A DNA stretch of 64,000 nt, from contig CAMDBI010000004.1 in assembly GCA_945889005.1 (NCBI GenBank), forward strand, positions 1 through 64,000. Reading direction: 5' to 3'. The notes beneath the pieces were generated by a model. The model had not been told where the DNA came from. It was given only the letters and a program-made list of their open reading frames with translations, and did not search any database. A program made the position numbers and the translations under genes. This document shows, piece by piece, positions 1 through 8,196 of the stretch (position 1 is its first letter; each line of letters begins with the position of its first letter). The DNA is from Bacteroides fragilis. Its GTDB lineage: Bacteria; Bacteroidota; Bacteroidia; Bacteroidales; DTGW01.

Positions 1-1158
1 AATCTATATCTGGCATCGAGAACAATACCTTGCAATATTTCAAATGTTATTATCCGTAATAATGTTTTCAAAAGAGGTTATCATACTACTTCGTTAGATT
101 TAAGCTCGCAACAAACCAGTATTGATCAAATCCGGAATGTATATTTTTACAACAACATTGTAGATGATTCGGAGTTTGATGAGATTTGTGATGGTTGCAC
201 GTCGAACCAGGTGTATTTTCAAAATGGTAGCGGAAACAGCCTGATTGATAATGTATATGTTGTAGGCAATGTTTTTATTAAGGCTACAGCCAGGAGCATA
301 TTATTCGAAGGAGTAAAAACTTCTTATGTCTGGAACAATACCATTATCGGGCATAATCCTAATATCACAAACCACCCTTACAATAATGTTGTTTGGAACT
401 CCGATGAGGCTCTGGCATATTACCGCAATAATATTTTATACGACAATCTTCCCGATAACTCTATGCAAAACCATGGTGTATTTCTTTATTATACCTACGA
501 TGGCGATTTTATAGAAAAAGATTACAATTTGTATCATTCGCTCTTCCCGAAAACCGACAGAAACTTTTCCGCACACAAAGTGAACAATACCGGTGGAATG
601 GGCTACTGGAGAACTACCGAGTGGGCCGAATACCTTGCTGAAAATACCTTGTTTGAGCAGCATTCGCCGGTACCGTCAAATCCGGAATTTGTAAATTACA
701 ACAGTAAAGATTATCGTTTAACATCATCGTCGCCTGCAGTTGGTGCTGGTTTAGCTACACCTTGGGTAATTGTAACAGATCCATTTGGCGTAACCGATAC
801 AATTAATAAAACCGATATTTCGGGTGTAGAATATAGCCTTAGTAAATGGGATATTGGCGCTTATGCATATTCGGTTTCTAATTCTACTGTAACAGAAACC
901 CCAAAATACAACAATGATATTATATCCATATTTCCAAATCCTGTTTCAAACATCATTATTGTAAAATTATCAGATAAATCGATTGATAATTATAGTATTC
1001 AACTATATGATGTAACGGGTGCGAAAATCTATGAGCGTGAATATTCTGATAGTAATAGTCAAACAATAAATGTTGCCGGGTTTTCTAAAGGTGCTTATTT
1101 TATAAAAGTGATTTCTGGCAATTTGGAAATAAAAACAGCTAAGATTATTATTCAATAG
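1..1158 (+). CDS. T9SS-sorted secreted protein with beta-helix-like region, 5' end missing
   Basis: Frame 1 is open from the first base to a TAG at 1156-1158, so the gene starts before the window; the GTG at 211 is probably not the start. The body is rich in Asn, Val, Ile and Tyr with short repeating turns (NNV, GNV, NNT), as in right-handed parallel beta-helix surface proteins. The last 75 or so residues match the type IX secretion sorting domain: SIFPNPVSN, then LYDVTGAKIYE, then GAYFIKVISG and a lysine-containing end. The family is exported by Sec, then by the Bacteroidota type IX system, and is anchored or released at the cell surface. Substrate or enzymatic activity cannot be told from this fragment. 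Confident for T9SS cargo, weak for the beta-helix fold. Confidence 0.85.
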   Translation, partial: NLYLASRTIPCNISNVIIRNNVFKRGYHTTSLDLSSQQTSIDQIRNVYFYNNIVDDSEFDEICDGCTSNQVYFQNGSGNSLIDNVYVVGNVFIKATARSILFEGVKTSYVWNNTIIGHNPNITNHPYNNVVWNSDEALAYYRNNILYDNLPDNSMQNHGVFLYYTYDGDFIEKDYNLYHSLFPKTDRNFSAHKVNNTGGMGYWRTTEWAEYLAENTLFEQHSPVPSNPEFVNYNSKDYRLTSSSPAVGAGLATPWVIVTDPFGVTDTINKTDISGVEYSLSKWDIGAYAYSVSNSTVTETPKYNNDIISIFPNPVSNIIIVKLSDKSIDNYSIQLYDVTGAKIYEREYSDSNSQTINVAGFSKGAYFIKVISGNLEIKTAKIIIQ

Positions 1159-1179
1159 TAATTTGGAAAAATTTAGGTT

Positions 1180-1309
1180 TTCTAACACGCAATATGCCTA
1201 AACTGGTCTATATAGGTGCGCCAACGTTTTGTACATCTTTTCAAAATTGTAACAGCTTTATAAGTTAGAACTTAGAAATTTTGGCTTACGCATATTGCCA
1301 CTGTTAGGC
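1180..1309 (+). repeat. attC-like imperfect inverted repeat
   Basis: The ends read TTCTAAC (1180-1186) and GTTAGGC (1303-1309); the latter fits the integron core GTTRRRY exactly, the former fits RYYYAAC at 6 of 7 positions. Inside them are 9-bp complementary arms, GCAATATGC (1189-1197) and GCATATTGC (1290-1298), with unequal spacers of 2 and 4 nt, as seen for extrahelical bases of attC sites. It lies 21 bp after the stop of the secreted-protein gene, where a cassette's attC would sit. No integrase is visible, so this may be a cassette-derived relic or just a hairpin. Confidence 0.45.
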
Positions 1310-1369
1310 ACAATCTTTTGCCCATTCCGAATATTAAACGGGAATGCCAATTAAGAATCTATCAACAAT

Positions 1370-1404
1370 CTTTAGATTTACTTTAGAATTAGATTTTATA
1401 TTTG
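1370..1404 (+). promoter_or_regulatory. Promoter with tandem 11-bp repeat before response regulator
   Basis: CTTTAGATTTA (1370-1380) is followed directly by CTTTAGAATTA (1381-1391), an 11-bp direct repeat, and then by the -7 element TATATTTG (1397-1404). OmpR-family regulators bind such direct repeats at one helical turn. The same layout recurs at 3328-3362. The start codon at 1409 is only 5 bases past the -7 element, so the transcript would be almost leaderless. Confidence 0.6.
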
Positions 1405-1408
1405 CTAT

Positions 1409-2086
1409 ATGAAGATATTGATTGTAGAAGATGAAACAGAGCTATTGATAACATTAATTAATTATCTTACCAAAGAGAACTACATCTGCGAATTAGCTGA
1501 CAATTTCCAGAAAGCTTATGAAAAAATTGCCATCTATGAGTATGATATTATTCTTCTTGACATAACTCTTCCTGATGGAAATGGGATTGATTTGCTTAAG
1601 TGTATAAAAAAAAATAATTTAAAAGCTGGAATAATAATTCTATCAGCAAGAAGTTCATTGGATGATAAAATAAATGGCCTTGACCTTGGTGCTGATGACT
1701 ATATCACAAAGCCATTTCAACTTAGTGAATTAAACTCGCGAATTAAGGCAGTTTTGAGAAGACATCATTTTGATGGGAGCAATATTGTTAAATTCAACGA
1801 GATTAATATTGACACAGCAAGCAAAACGATACATGTTAAAAATGAGCAAATCATCCTGACTAAAAAGGAATACGATATGCTTCTATATTTCATCATAAAT
1901 AAAAACAGAGTTCTAACAAAAGAAGCTATTGCCGAGCATTTATGGAACGACAATATCGACCTAGCAGATAACTTTGATTTTATCTACACGCATCTGAATA
2001 GCATAAGGCGTAAGATAAAATCAAAAGGGGGGAATGATTATATTAAAACCATCTATGGTATGGGATATAAATTCTCTGACAAATGA
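1409..2086 (+). CDS. OmpR/PhoB-family response regulator
   Basis: A 225-residue two-domain regulator. The receiver domain (about 1-115) has the acidic pair EDE near residue 8, the phosphoacceptor Asp51 in LLDITLP, and Lys101 in ITKPF. The C-terminal half is a winged-helix DNA-binding domain ending in TIYGMGYKF, typical of the Trans_reg_C family. The stop overlaps the kinase start by ATGA, so the two are translationally coupled. The tandem repeat in its own promoter and the same repeat before the PepSY-like gene suggest autoregulation plus control of that gene (inference). The stimulus is unknown. Confidence 0.95.
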   Translation: MKILIVEDETELLITLINYLTKENYICELADNFQKAYEKIAIYEYDIILLDITLPDGNGIDLLKCIKKNNLKAGIIILSARSSLDDKINGLDLGADDYITKPFQLSELNSRIKAVLRRHHFDGSNIVKFNEINIDTASKTIHVKNEQIILTKKEYDMLLYFIINKNRVLTKEAIAEHLWNDNIDLADNFDFIYTHLNSIRRKIKSKGGNDYIKTIYGMGYKFSDK

Positions 2087-3333
2087 AATTTTTATCACTG
2101 ATAAACCGTAATTATTTGTTAATAATAAGTACTTTGCTAGTGATTACAAGCATGGCTACGTTTTTTATTCTGCAAAAAGCATTGGCTGAAGATGCAATAG
2201 AAAATCTACTGGAAAGTGAACAAGCTATTATCAATGAAATTAAAACCCGTAACAAATTACCAAACTTTTATCCAACGATAGAAACAGATTCTGTTTCAAA
2301 TGTTAGGGTAATTGAGAAGTCTTTTGAAAAAGTGATGATAAAAGACCAGTTTGATGATGGTGAAGAGGAACCTTTCTTGGAATACAAGAACACTTTGACT
2401 ATCAATGGAAAACTTTACAAAATAATAATTAGAAAATCCCTGTTTGAGTACGAGGAATTATTTTTGGCAATTACTATTCCTTTGTTTTCGTTACTTTTAT
2501 TGGCCTTCCTTTTTTCGTTTTTAATTAGCAGGAGATTAAACAAAACCGTTTGGAAAGATTTTGAATTCAATTTGGGTGTATTAATGAAGTTTTCTTTTAA
2601 AGATAATGAAGGAATAGAACTGAAGAAAACTAAGATTCAGGAATTTGATGATCTCAATAATTCAATAACCAAATTAACCAACAAGCTTCTTTCTGATTAT
2701 CAAACATTAAAGGATTTTACAGAAAATGCCTCACACGAAATTCAAACTCCTATTTCAATTATTTCGGTTAATTTGGAAGAAATATTACAACAAAATATTC
2801 CGGAGCAAACCTTTCAATTAATTGTCAAAACTCAACAATCACTTAAACGATTGTCAGATTTAAACAAGAACTTATTATTATTGGCTAAAATCGAGAATCG
2901 TCAATTTTTAGCAAAAGATGAACTGGATTTTAATAGAATTGTTAATAATAAAATTGAAGAGTTATCGCCTTTAATTAAATCGAAAAATATAGAAGTTGAT
3001 GATAAAGCAAATGAAACTTTCCATGTTAAAATTAGTACTGAATTAGCAGATATTTTAGTTAACAATCTATTGACAAATGCAATTAAGCATAATTTCTTTA
3101 ATGGAAAAATTTATATCGAATTGAGTAAAACAGAATTGAAAATATGCAATACAGGTACAATAAATAAGCTGACAAACGAAACCATCTTCAATAGGTTTAC
3201 AAAAGAAAATTCTCAATCTTTTGGATTGGGGCTCGCTATAGTAAAACAAATTTGTGATGCGCATAATATTGTAATAGAATATCAGAAAAGCGATGTTCAT
3301 TGTTTTGTTTTGTCAAAAAGACCTGAACTTTAA
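2083..3333 (+). CDS. Sensor histidine kinase
   Basis: A 416-residue membrane kinase paired with the regulator before it. Membrane segments lie at about 11-30 and 127-149, enclosing a periplasmic sensor of roughly 95 residues. The dimerisation/phosphoacceptor helix has His218 in NASHEIQTP. The ATPase domain shows an N box (NNLLTNAIKHN) and a glycine box (SFGLGLAIVKQ); a clear D-x-G box is not seen, since the region reads CNTGTINK, so the ATP site is somewhat divergent. There is no obvious HAMP domain between the second membrane segment and the His helix, although a linker of about 60 residues exists. It likely phosphorylates the upstream regulator. Confidence 0.93.
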   Translation: MKFLSLINRNYLLIISTLLVITSMATFFILQKALAEDAIENLLESEQAIINEIKTRNKLPNFYPTIETDSVSNVRVIEKSFEKVMIKDQFDDGEEEPFLEYKNTLTINGKLYKIIIRKSLFEYEELFLAITIPLFSLLLLAFLFSFLISRRLNKTVWKDFEFNLGVLMKFSFKDNEGIELKKTKIQEFDDLNNSITKLTNKLLSDYQTLKDFTENASHEIQTPISIISVNLEEILQQNIPEQTFQLIVKTQQSLKRLSDLNKNLLLLAKIENRQFLAKDELDFNRIVNNKIEELSPLIKSKNIEVDDKANETFHVKISTELADILVNNLLTNAIKHNFFNGKIYIELSKTELKICNTGTINKLTNETIFNRFTKENSQSFGLGLAIVKQICDAHNIVIEYQKSDVHCFVLSKRPEL

Positions 3334-3362
3334 AATTGCTTTAGATTTGGTTTGTAAGTTTG
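3328..3362 (+). promoter_or_regulatory. Promoter with tandem 11-bp repeat before PepSY-like gene
   Basis: CTTTAAAATTG (3328-3338) and CTTTAGATTTG (3339-3349) form an 11-bp direct repeat, and the -7 element TAAGTTTG lies at 3355-3362. The second box starts 16 bases before the -7 element, exactly as at 1381/1397. The first box overlaps the stop codon of the kinase gene. This is a candidate binding site for the response regulator encoded just upstream. Confidence 0.6.
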
Positions 3363-3393
3363 CAGTATGTTTAACTAAAAAAAGGAAAAATAA

Positions 3394-3849
3394 ATGAAGA
3401 ATTTAATGATTTTTGTGATAGTTTCTTGCACAATAGCTTTCACAGCCTACGGGCAAAATACAGATGTGCCTGCATTAGTCAAAATAGCGTTTGAACAAAA
3501 AATATCTAATGCTAAAGATGTTGAATGGGAATATGACAAAGAAGACAAACTTTGGGAAGTTGAATATATGATCGGTAAAGATGAATTTACATCGGCTTTT
3601 GACGAAAATGGTAAATGGGAAGAAACAGAAAAAGAAATTAATTTTTCTGATTTACCAGAACCGGTTAAAGCAAGCCTGAAAGCAGATTTTACTGATTACG
3701 AGGTGGACGAAGTTGAGTTTGTAGAAACACCTGACGGAGAGTTTTATGAAGTAGAATTGGAGAAAGATAATAAAAAAGAAGTACTTGAACTTCTTATTTC
3801 ACCCGATGGGAAAGTTGTAAAAAAGGAACAAGAAAAGGCTGGCGATTAA
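3394..3849 (+). CDS. Secreted PepSY-like domain protein
   Basis: A 151-residue protein with a signal peptide (about 1-20, ending TAYGQ) and a strongly acidic, Glu/Lys-rich mature part. Two similar units are visible: VEWEYDKEDKLWEVEYMIGKDEF at about 39-61 and VDEVEFVETPDGEFYEVELE further on, the alternating pattern of putative beta-lactamase-inhibitor-like PepSY domains common in Bacteroidota next to two-component systems. The protein is probably periplasmic. Its promoter shares the tandem repeat found before the response regulator, which suggests it is the main target or a feedback partner of the kinase. Its molecular role is not known. Confidence 0.75.
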   Translation: MKNLMIFVIVSCTIAFTAYGQNTDVPALVKIAFEQKISNAKDVEWEYDKEDKLWEVEYMIGKDEFTSAFDENGKWEETEKEINFSDLPEPVKASLKADFTDYEVDEVEFVETPDGEFYEVELEKDNKKEVLELLISPDGKVVKKEQEKAGD

Positions 3850-3966
3850 AAAAAGTACACCCCCCAAAAAATGCATAAAGCAATTTTTGTATTTTCTTAA
3901 TTTTTTTAAGCAAGAAAGGGCTTGATGGGTATGTTGTACAAGTACTGCTTGACTTTTTGAATAAAA

Positions 3967-4008
3967 AACGCAAAGCCTACAAAAAAAAATTTTTAGTGGC
4001 TTTGCGTT
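3967..4008 (-). terminator. Hairpin terminator after adk
   Basis: Eleven-base arms AACGCAAAGCC (3967-3977) and GGCTTTGCGTT (3998-4008) pair perfectly. Read on the minus strand the stem is followed by TTTTAT, fitting a terminator of the adk transcript. It lies between the convergent PepSY-like gene and adk and may serve both. Confidence 0.7.
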
Positions 4009-4033
4009 GTTGCGTTTGTTGGGTAAGTTTTAT

Positions 4034-4612
4034 TTACTTCGGCAATTTATCGACAGCCATACACAAATTGGCAAATATTTCATCGATTGCTCCAGTTCCT
4101 TTAATAGAATAAAATTTCTTTTGAGCATCGTAGAATCCAATAACAGGAGCCGTTTTATTGTTATACTCATTAATGCGGTTTTCGATAATTCCTTCGTTTT
4201 GATCGTCGGCACGTCCCGAATCTTTGCCACGAAGCAATAGACGTTTTACAAGCTCAGCTTTTTCGACCTCTAGGGCCAACATGCCCGAAATAGCAGTGCC
4301 TTTACTGGTCAAAAGCTTATCCAAGGCATCGGCCTGAGCAGTTGTACGGGGAAATCCGTCGAAAATAAAACCTAATGCTCCAGGATTTTGATCGAGTTTT
4401 GTACCGATCATTCCAATAACTACTTCGTCGGGCACCAATTGTCCTTTATCCATAAATTGTTTAGCTTCTAGACCAAGTTTGGTTTGATTTGCTATCTCCC
4501 CACGCAAAATATCGCCTGTCGACAAGTGTACCAATTTGTACTTTTCAATCAATTTTTCGCTTTGTGTTCCTTTGCCTGCTCCCGGAGGGCCAAATAATAC
4601 GATGTTTAACAT
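4034..4612 (-). CDS. adk: Adenylate kinase
   Basis: A 192-residue nucleotide kinase that catalyses AMP + ATP to 2 ADP in the cytosol. The P-loop GPPGAGKGT is at residues 8-16, the AMP-binding segment STGDILRGEI at about 31-40, and FDGFPRTTAQ follows near 85. The region RGKDSGRADDQNE is a short LID, so this is the short-form enzyme without the zinc-binding LID domain. Adk lies downstream of hpt on the same strand with an 80-bp gap, so purine salvage and adenylate balance genes are grouped here. Confidence 0.97.
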   Translation of the reverse strand: MLNIVLFGPPGAGKGTQSEKLIEKYKLVHLSTGDILRGEIANQTKLGLEAKQFMDKGQLVPDEVVIGMIGTKLDQNPGALGFIFDGFPRTTAQADALDKLLTSKGTAISGMLALEVEKAELVKRLLLRGKDSGRADDQNEGIIENRINEYNNKTAPVIGFYDAQKKFYSIKGTGAIDEIFANLCMAVDKLPK

Positions 4613-4692
4613 ATTAATTATGAATTATGAGTGATGAATTATAAGTTAAAAAAATAAATTTATTAATTTTTGCATTTGTACATTAGTCATTT

Positions 4693-5229
4693 TTACATAA
4701 GTTTATAAATATCCTTTAAATTTCGACCCAAACCATTATAATCGAGACCATAGCCAACTACAAAATCGTTTTTAATATTAAAACCTATATAATCGGCTTT
4801 AACCTTTTGTTCATTTGCTTCAGGTTTAAAAAGCAATGCAGCAACATGTACCGACGATGCTCCTTTTGTTTTTAAGTCCTCAACAAGCCATTTAAGAGTA
4901 AGACCCGAATCTACCACATCTTCAATAACTATTACCTGCTTACCATTCAGATCTTCATTGAGTCCAATGAGCTGCCTAACTGTACCTGAAGATTTGTCGC
5001 TGTCGTACGATGTTATTTTAACAAAGCTTGTAGTGCCATTTATTTTCAATATTCGCACCAAATCGGCTGCAAAAATAAACGAACCATTCAATACACATAG
5101 AAATACAGGTTCTTGTCCTTCAAAGTCTTTGTCAATTTCTTGAGCAATGTTAGCTATAGCCTTTATTATTTTGTCTTGTGCAATTAAAAGTTCAAAATCC
5201 TTGTCGTGAAGTCTTACGCGTTTTATCAT
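4693..5229 (-). CDS. hpt: Hypoxanthine phosphoribosyltransferase
   Basis: A 178-residue type I phosphoribosyltransferase that converts hypoxanthine or guanine plus PRPP to IMP or GMP. The PRPP-binding loop VIEDVVDSGLT is at about 101-111, preceded by the flexible-loop segment KITSYDSDKSSG and followed by the base-binding stretch KADYIGFNIKNDFVVGYGLDYNGLGRNL. Its start codon overlaps the stop of the upstream flavin reductase gene by 4 bp (5226-5229), so they are cotranscribed. Length and motifs are normal for the family. Confidence 0.96.
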   Translation of the reverse strand: MIKRVRLHDKDFELLIAQDKIIKAIANIAQEIDKDFEGQEPVFLCVLNGSFIFAADLVRILKINGTTSFVKITSYDSDKSSGTVRQLIGLNEDLNGKQVIVIEDVVDSGLTLKWLVEDLKTKGASSVHVAALLFKPEANEQKVKADYIGFNIKNDFVVGYGLDYNGLGRNLKDIYKLM

Positions 5230-5798
5230 TCTGTATCTTCTTTAATTTTTTTTCCTATACTCCATGCTTGACCAATAAAACTACCTGTTTTATAATATTT
5301 TTTGTCGATATATATAATTGGGTCTACTTTCAGAAAATCAATTTTATTTCCCTTGAGCATATTATTGTTGGCATACGTTTCCTTAATTTCGGCTCGCACA
5401 AACAAATCGCCATTTATGTCGTTTGTTTCGACCACTTCGCATTCCATCACCAAAGGACATTCCTCTATTAAAGGAGCTTTTGGGTTTTTGCCAAAATACA
5501 CATTGAAAATGTTAGACTTATTTGTCTTATCGCCCGAGTACAAACCACAGAAATCGACCTTTTCGACCAATGATGCTGGTGGAAAGTTGACACTAAAGGT
5601 CTTGTTCTGAAAAATGCCTTTTGCCGAGTGGTGAACAATATCTATAGTAAAACCAATCATCGGAGGTTCAGATGCCAAACGAGTAATCCAGGCTACTGCC
5701 GAAAAGTTTGGAATGCCATCTATTACAGTACCAATAAGCACAACCGGCATCTGCCACGAAACATCGTTGCTAATTTTTGTTTTTTCCATATTAGCCAT
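5226..5798 (-). CDS. Flavin reductase-like (FMN-binding split barrel) protein
   Basis: A 190-residue protein of the flavin reductase-like family (DIM6/NTAB type). Features are a beta-barrel segment near the start (MPVVLIGTVIDGIPNFSAVAW), the motif PPMIGFTID with HHSAKGI, NFPPASLVEKVDFCG, and the family-typical ECEVVETNDINGDLFVRAEI. Members bind FMN and reduce flavin or act as flavoproteins of unknown partner. The gene heads the set flavin reductase-hpt-adk. An alternative start at the internal Met4 would shorten it by 3 residues. The physiological substrate is not evident. Confidence 0.85.
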   Translation of the reverse strand: MANMEKTKISNDVSWQMPVVLIGTVIDGIPNFSAVAWITRLASEPPMIGFTIDIVHHSAKGIFQNKTFSVNFPPASLVEKVDFCGLYSGDKTNKSNIFNVYFGKNPKAPLIEECPLVMECEVVETNDINGDLFVRAEIKETYANNNMLKGNKIDFLKVDPIIYIDKKYYKTGSFIGQAWSIGKKIKEDTE

Positions 5799-5900
5799 AT
5801 TATAGATTTACGAAGATAAAAAAAATATGTCACTTACATTTATTTATTCAAGATATAAAAACTGACTAAATGGCATAACTCATTTAAACACCAACCCTCA

Positions 5901-5924
5901 TTGTCATATTTTTTGTCATATTTT
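5901..5924 (+). repeat. Perfect tandem 12-bp repeat upstream of dnaK
   Basis: TTGTCATATTTT occurs twice with no spacer (5901-5912 and 5913-5924), 81 bp before the dnaK start. No CIRCE element (TTAGCACTC-N9-GAGTGCTAA) is present nearby. The repeat may be a promoter or regulator site, or simple slippage. Confidence 0.5.
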
Positions 5925-6004
5925 CACGCTCAAATTGAATTTTTAATTATGGCACAATCATTGAAAGAACAGAATTAAAATGAAAATTTATAAATCATAA
6001 TACA

Positions 6005-7924
6005 ATGGGTAAAATAATAGGAATAGACCTTGGAACCACCAACTCGTGTGTTTCAGTAATGGAAGGTAACGAACCGGTAGTAATAGCCAATAGCGAAGGA
6101 AAACGCACAACACCTTCGATTGTTGCATTTATCGAGAATGGCGAGCGCAAAGTTGGTGATCCTGCAAAACGACAGGCAATAACAAACCCCAAAAAAACTA
6201 TTTCGTCGATTAAGAGATTTATGGGCGAAACTTATGACCGCTGTACAAAAGAGATTCAGCGTATGACATACGATGTAGTTCGTGGAGATAATAATACTCC
6301 ACGTGTAAAAATTGACGAGCGCCTCTATTCTCCACAAGAAATTTCGGCAATGACTCTTCAGAAAATGAAGAAAACTGCCGAAGATTATCTTGGACAAGAG
6401 ATCACAGAAGCCGTAATTACAGTTCCTGCTTATTTTAACGATTCTCAACGTCAGGCAACAAAAGAAGCCGGCGAAATTGCAGGTCTTACCGTAAAACGTA
6501 TTATTAACGAGCCTACAGCTGCAGCATTGGCTTATGGCCTCGACAAAAAACACCACGACATTAAAATTGCTGTGTTTGACCTTGGTGGTGGAACTTTCGA
6601 TATTTCAATATTGGAACTTGGCGATGGCGTTTTCGAAGTGAAATCGACCAATGGAGACACTCATCTTGGAGGCGACGATTTCGATCAGGTTATTATCAAT
6701 TGGCTGGCCGAAGAATTCCAAAAAGAAGAAGGTCTCGATCTTCGCAAAGACCCAATGGCACTGCAACGCTTGAAAGAAGCTGCCGAAAAAGCCAAGGTTG
6801 AGCTTTCAAGTTCAACTTCGACAGAAATCAACTTGCCATATATTATGCCTGTCAATGGAATTCCAAAACACCTTGTAAAAACATTGACACGTGCTCAATT
6901 CGAAAAACTAGCCGATTCGCTTATTCAGGCTTGTATTGAGCCTTGCCGCAAAGCATTGTCCGATGCCGGATTGAAAGCCCCAGATATCAATGAAGTAATA
7001 TTGGTAGGGGGGTCGACACGTATCCCTGCTGTTCAGAAATTGGTAGAAGACTTCTTTGGCAAAGCGCCTTCGAAAGGCGTAAACCCCGATGAGGTTGTTG
7101 CTGTTGGTGCTGCCATTCAAGGTGGTGTTTTAACTGGCGAAGTAAAAGATGTGTTATTATTAGATGTAACTCCTCTTTCTTTGGGTATCGAAACTTTAGG
7201 CGGTGTAATGACTAAGCTTATCGAATCGAACACTACCATTCCAAGTAAAAAATCAGAGACCTTTACTACAGCAGCCGACAATCAAAGCAGTGTAGAAATT
7301 CACGTATTGCAAGGCGAACGCCCTATGGCTGGAGGCAACAAGACTATTGGTCGTTTTCACTTAGACGGCATACCACCTTCACCACGTGGAGTTCCTCAAG
7401 TAGAAGTAACATTCGATATTGACGCCAACGGTATATTGCACGTTTCGGCAAAAGACAAAGCTACCGGAAAATCGCAAAGTATACGTATAGAAGCATCGTC
7501 GGGCTTGAGTGATGCCGATATCAAACGTATGCGCGACGAAGCGAAAGCCAATGAAGATACTGACCGTCAGGCAAAGGAACGTATCGACAAACTCAACCAT
7601 GCCGATAGTCTTATTTTCCAAACAGAAAAACAACTCAAAGAATTTGGTGATAAGCTTCCTGCCGACAAAAAGGAGCCAATCGAAACTGCACTTGCCAAAC
7701 TTCGCGATGCTCATAAGAGTGGAGATGTTGCTGCTATCGACACTGCAACGAACGAACTAAATGCTATTTGGCAATCTGCTTCTGAAGAAATGTACAAAAA
7801 TACTGGAGCTCAACCCGGAGCAGATGCTCAGCAACAACCAAATCCTGGCCAGCCAAATCAACAAGGCAAACAAGCTGGCAAAGACCAAGAAGTTACCGAT
7901 GTAGACTTCGAAGAAGTAAAATAA
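6005..7924 (+). CDS. dnaK: Molecular chaperone DnaK (Hsp70)
   Basis: A 639-residue Hsp70. The nucleotide-binding domain (about 1-385) begins [13 protein letters not shown], with the phosphate loops [11 protein letters not shown] and [11 protein letters not shown]. The linker [16 protein letters not shown] leads to the substrate-binding domain, and the lid ends in a Gln/Pro-rich tail with the conserved acidic [11 protein letters not shown]. It folds and refolds proteins with DnaJ and GrpE; neither partner gene is adjacent. It is a single-gene unit with a tandem 12-bp repeat upstream and a strong hairpin downstream. Full length with all motifs. Confidence 0.98.
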   Translation: MGKIIGIDLGTTNSCVSVMEGNEPVVIANSEGKRTTPSIVAFIENGERKVGDPAKRQAITNPKKTISSIKRFMGETYDRCTKEIQRMTYDVVRGDNNTPRVKIDERLYSPQEISAMTLQKMKKTAEDYLGQEITEAVITVPAYFNDSQRQATKEAGEIAGLTVKRIINEPTAAALAYGLDKKHHDIKIAVFDLGGGTFDISILELGDGVFEVKSTNGDTHLGGDDFDQVIINWLAEEFQKEEGLDLRKDPMALQRLKEAAEKAKVELSSSTSTEINLPYIMPVNGIPKHLVKTLTRAQFEKLADSLIQACIEPCRKALSDAGLKAPDINEVILVGGSTRIPAVQKLVEDFFGKAPSKGVNPDEVVAVGAAIQGGVLTGEVKDVLLLDVTPLSLGIETLGGVMTKLIESNTTIPSKKSETFTTAADNQSSVEIHVLQGERPMAGGNKTIGRFHLDGIPPSPRGVPQVEVTFDIDANGILHVSAKDKATGKSQSIRIEASSGLSDADIKRMRDEAKANEDTDRQAKERIDKLNHADSLIFQTEKQLKEFGDKLPADKKEPIETALAKLRDAHKSGDVAAIDTATNELNAIWQSASEEMYKNTGAQPGADAQQQPNPGQPNQQGKQAGKDQEVTDVDFEEVK

Positions 7925-7932
7925 TATTTTGC

Positions 7933-7983
7933 ATACAAACAAGAAAAGGCGAGAAAGAAATTCTCGCCTTTTCTTGTTTGTAT
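7933..7983. terminator. 23-bp perfect hairpin after dnaK
   Basis: Bases 7933-7955 and 7961-7983 are perfectly complementary over 23 bp with loop AGAAA. The stem starts 9 bp after the dnaK stop. The GC-rich core GGCGAGAA sits between A-rich and T-rich arms, so it can act as a terminator in both directions between dnaK and the minus-strand region to its right. Confidence 0.8.
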
Positions 7984-8011
7984 AGCATAAACTCATTATA
8001 CGTTCATGTAA

Positions 8012-8158
8012 TTATTTAACAATTGCAATCTTTACAACAATTTGATACTCTTTTTCAATAATAATATCGTAGGGCAATTGTGTAGAAATAAGTTTGTCGT
8101 TTGCAAACCACCTTTCGAATTTGTAATTAGCCGATGAGGTTGCAGTAACTTTAATCAC
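8012..8158 (-). pseudogene. C-terminal remnant of a repeat-domain surface protein
   Basis: On the minus strand, bases 8158 to 8012 read VIKVTATSSANYKFERWF, then ANDKLISTQLPYDIIIEKE and YQIVVKIAIVK, followed by TAA. This resembles the end of an InlB B-repeat or bacterial Ig-like repeat (VTATxxxxYxFxxW). There is no start codon or upstream domain: the frame runs back into the transporter gene in another phase. It is most likely the tail of a lost secreted or surface protein. It accounts for most of the 272-bp gap between dnaK and the transporter. Confidence 0.4.
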
Positions 8159-8196
8159 TGTAACACATATAAAACATAATTCAATTTTTATGTCTT

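Noticed and set aside
6053-6556. Minus-strand frame of 167 codons inside dnaK
   Set aside because: Antisense to dnaK; Cys- and Phe-rich shadow composition.
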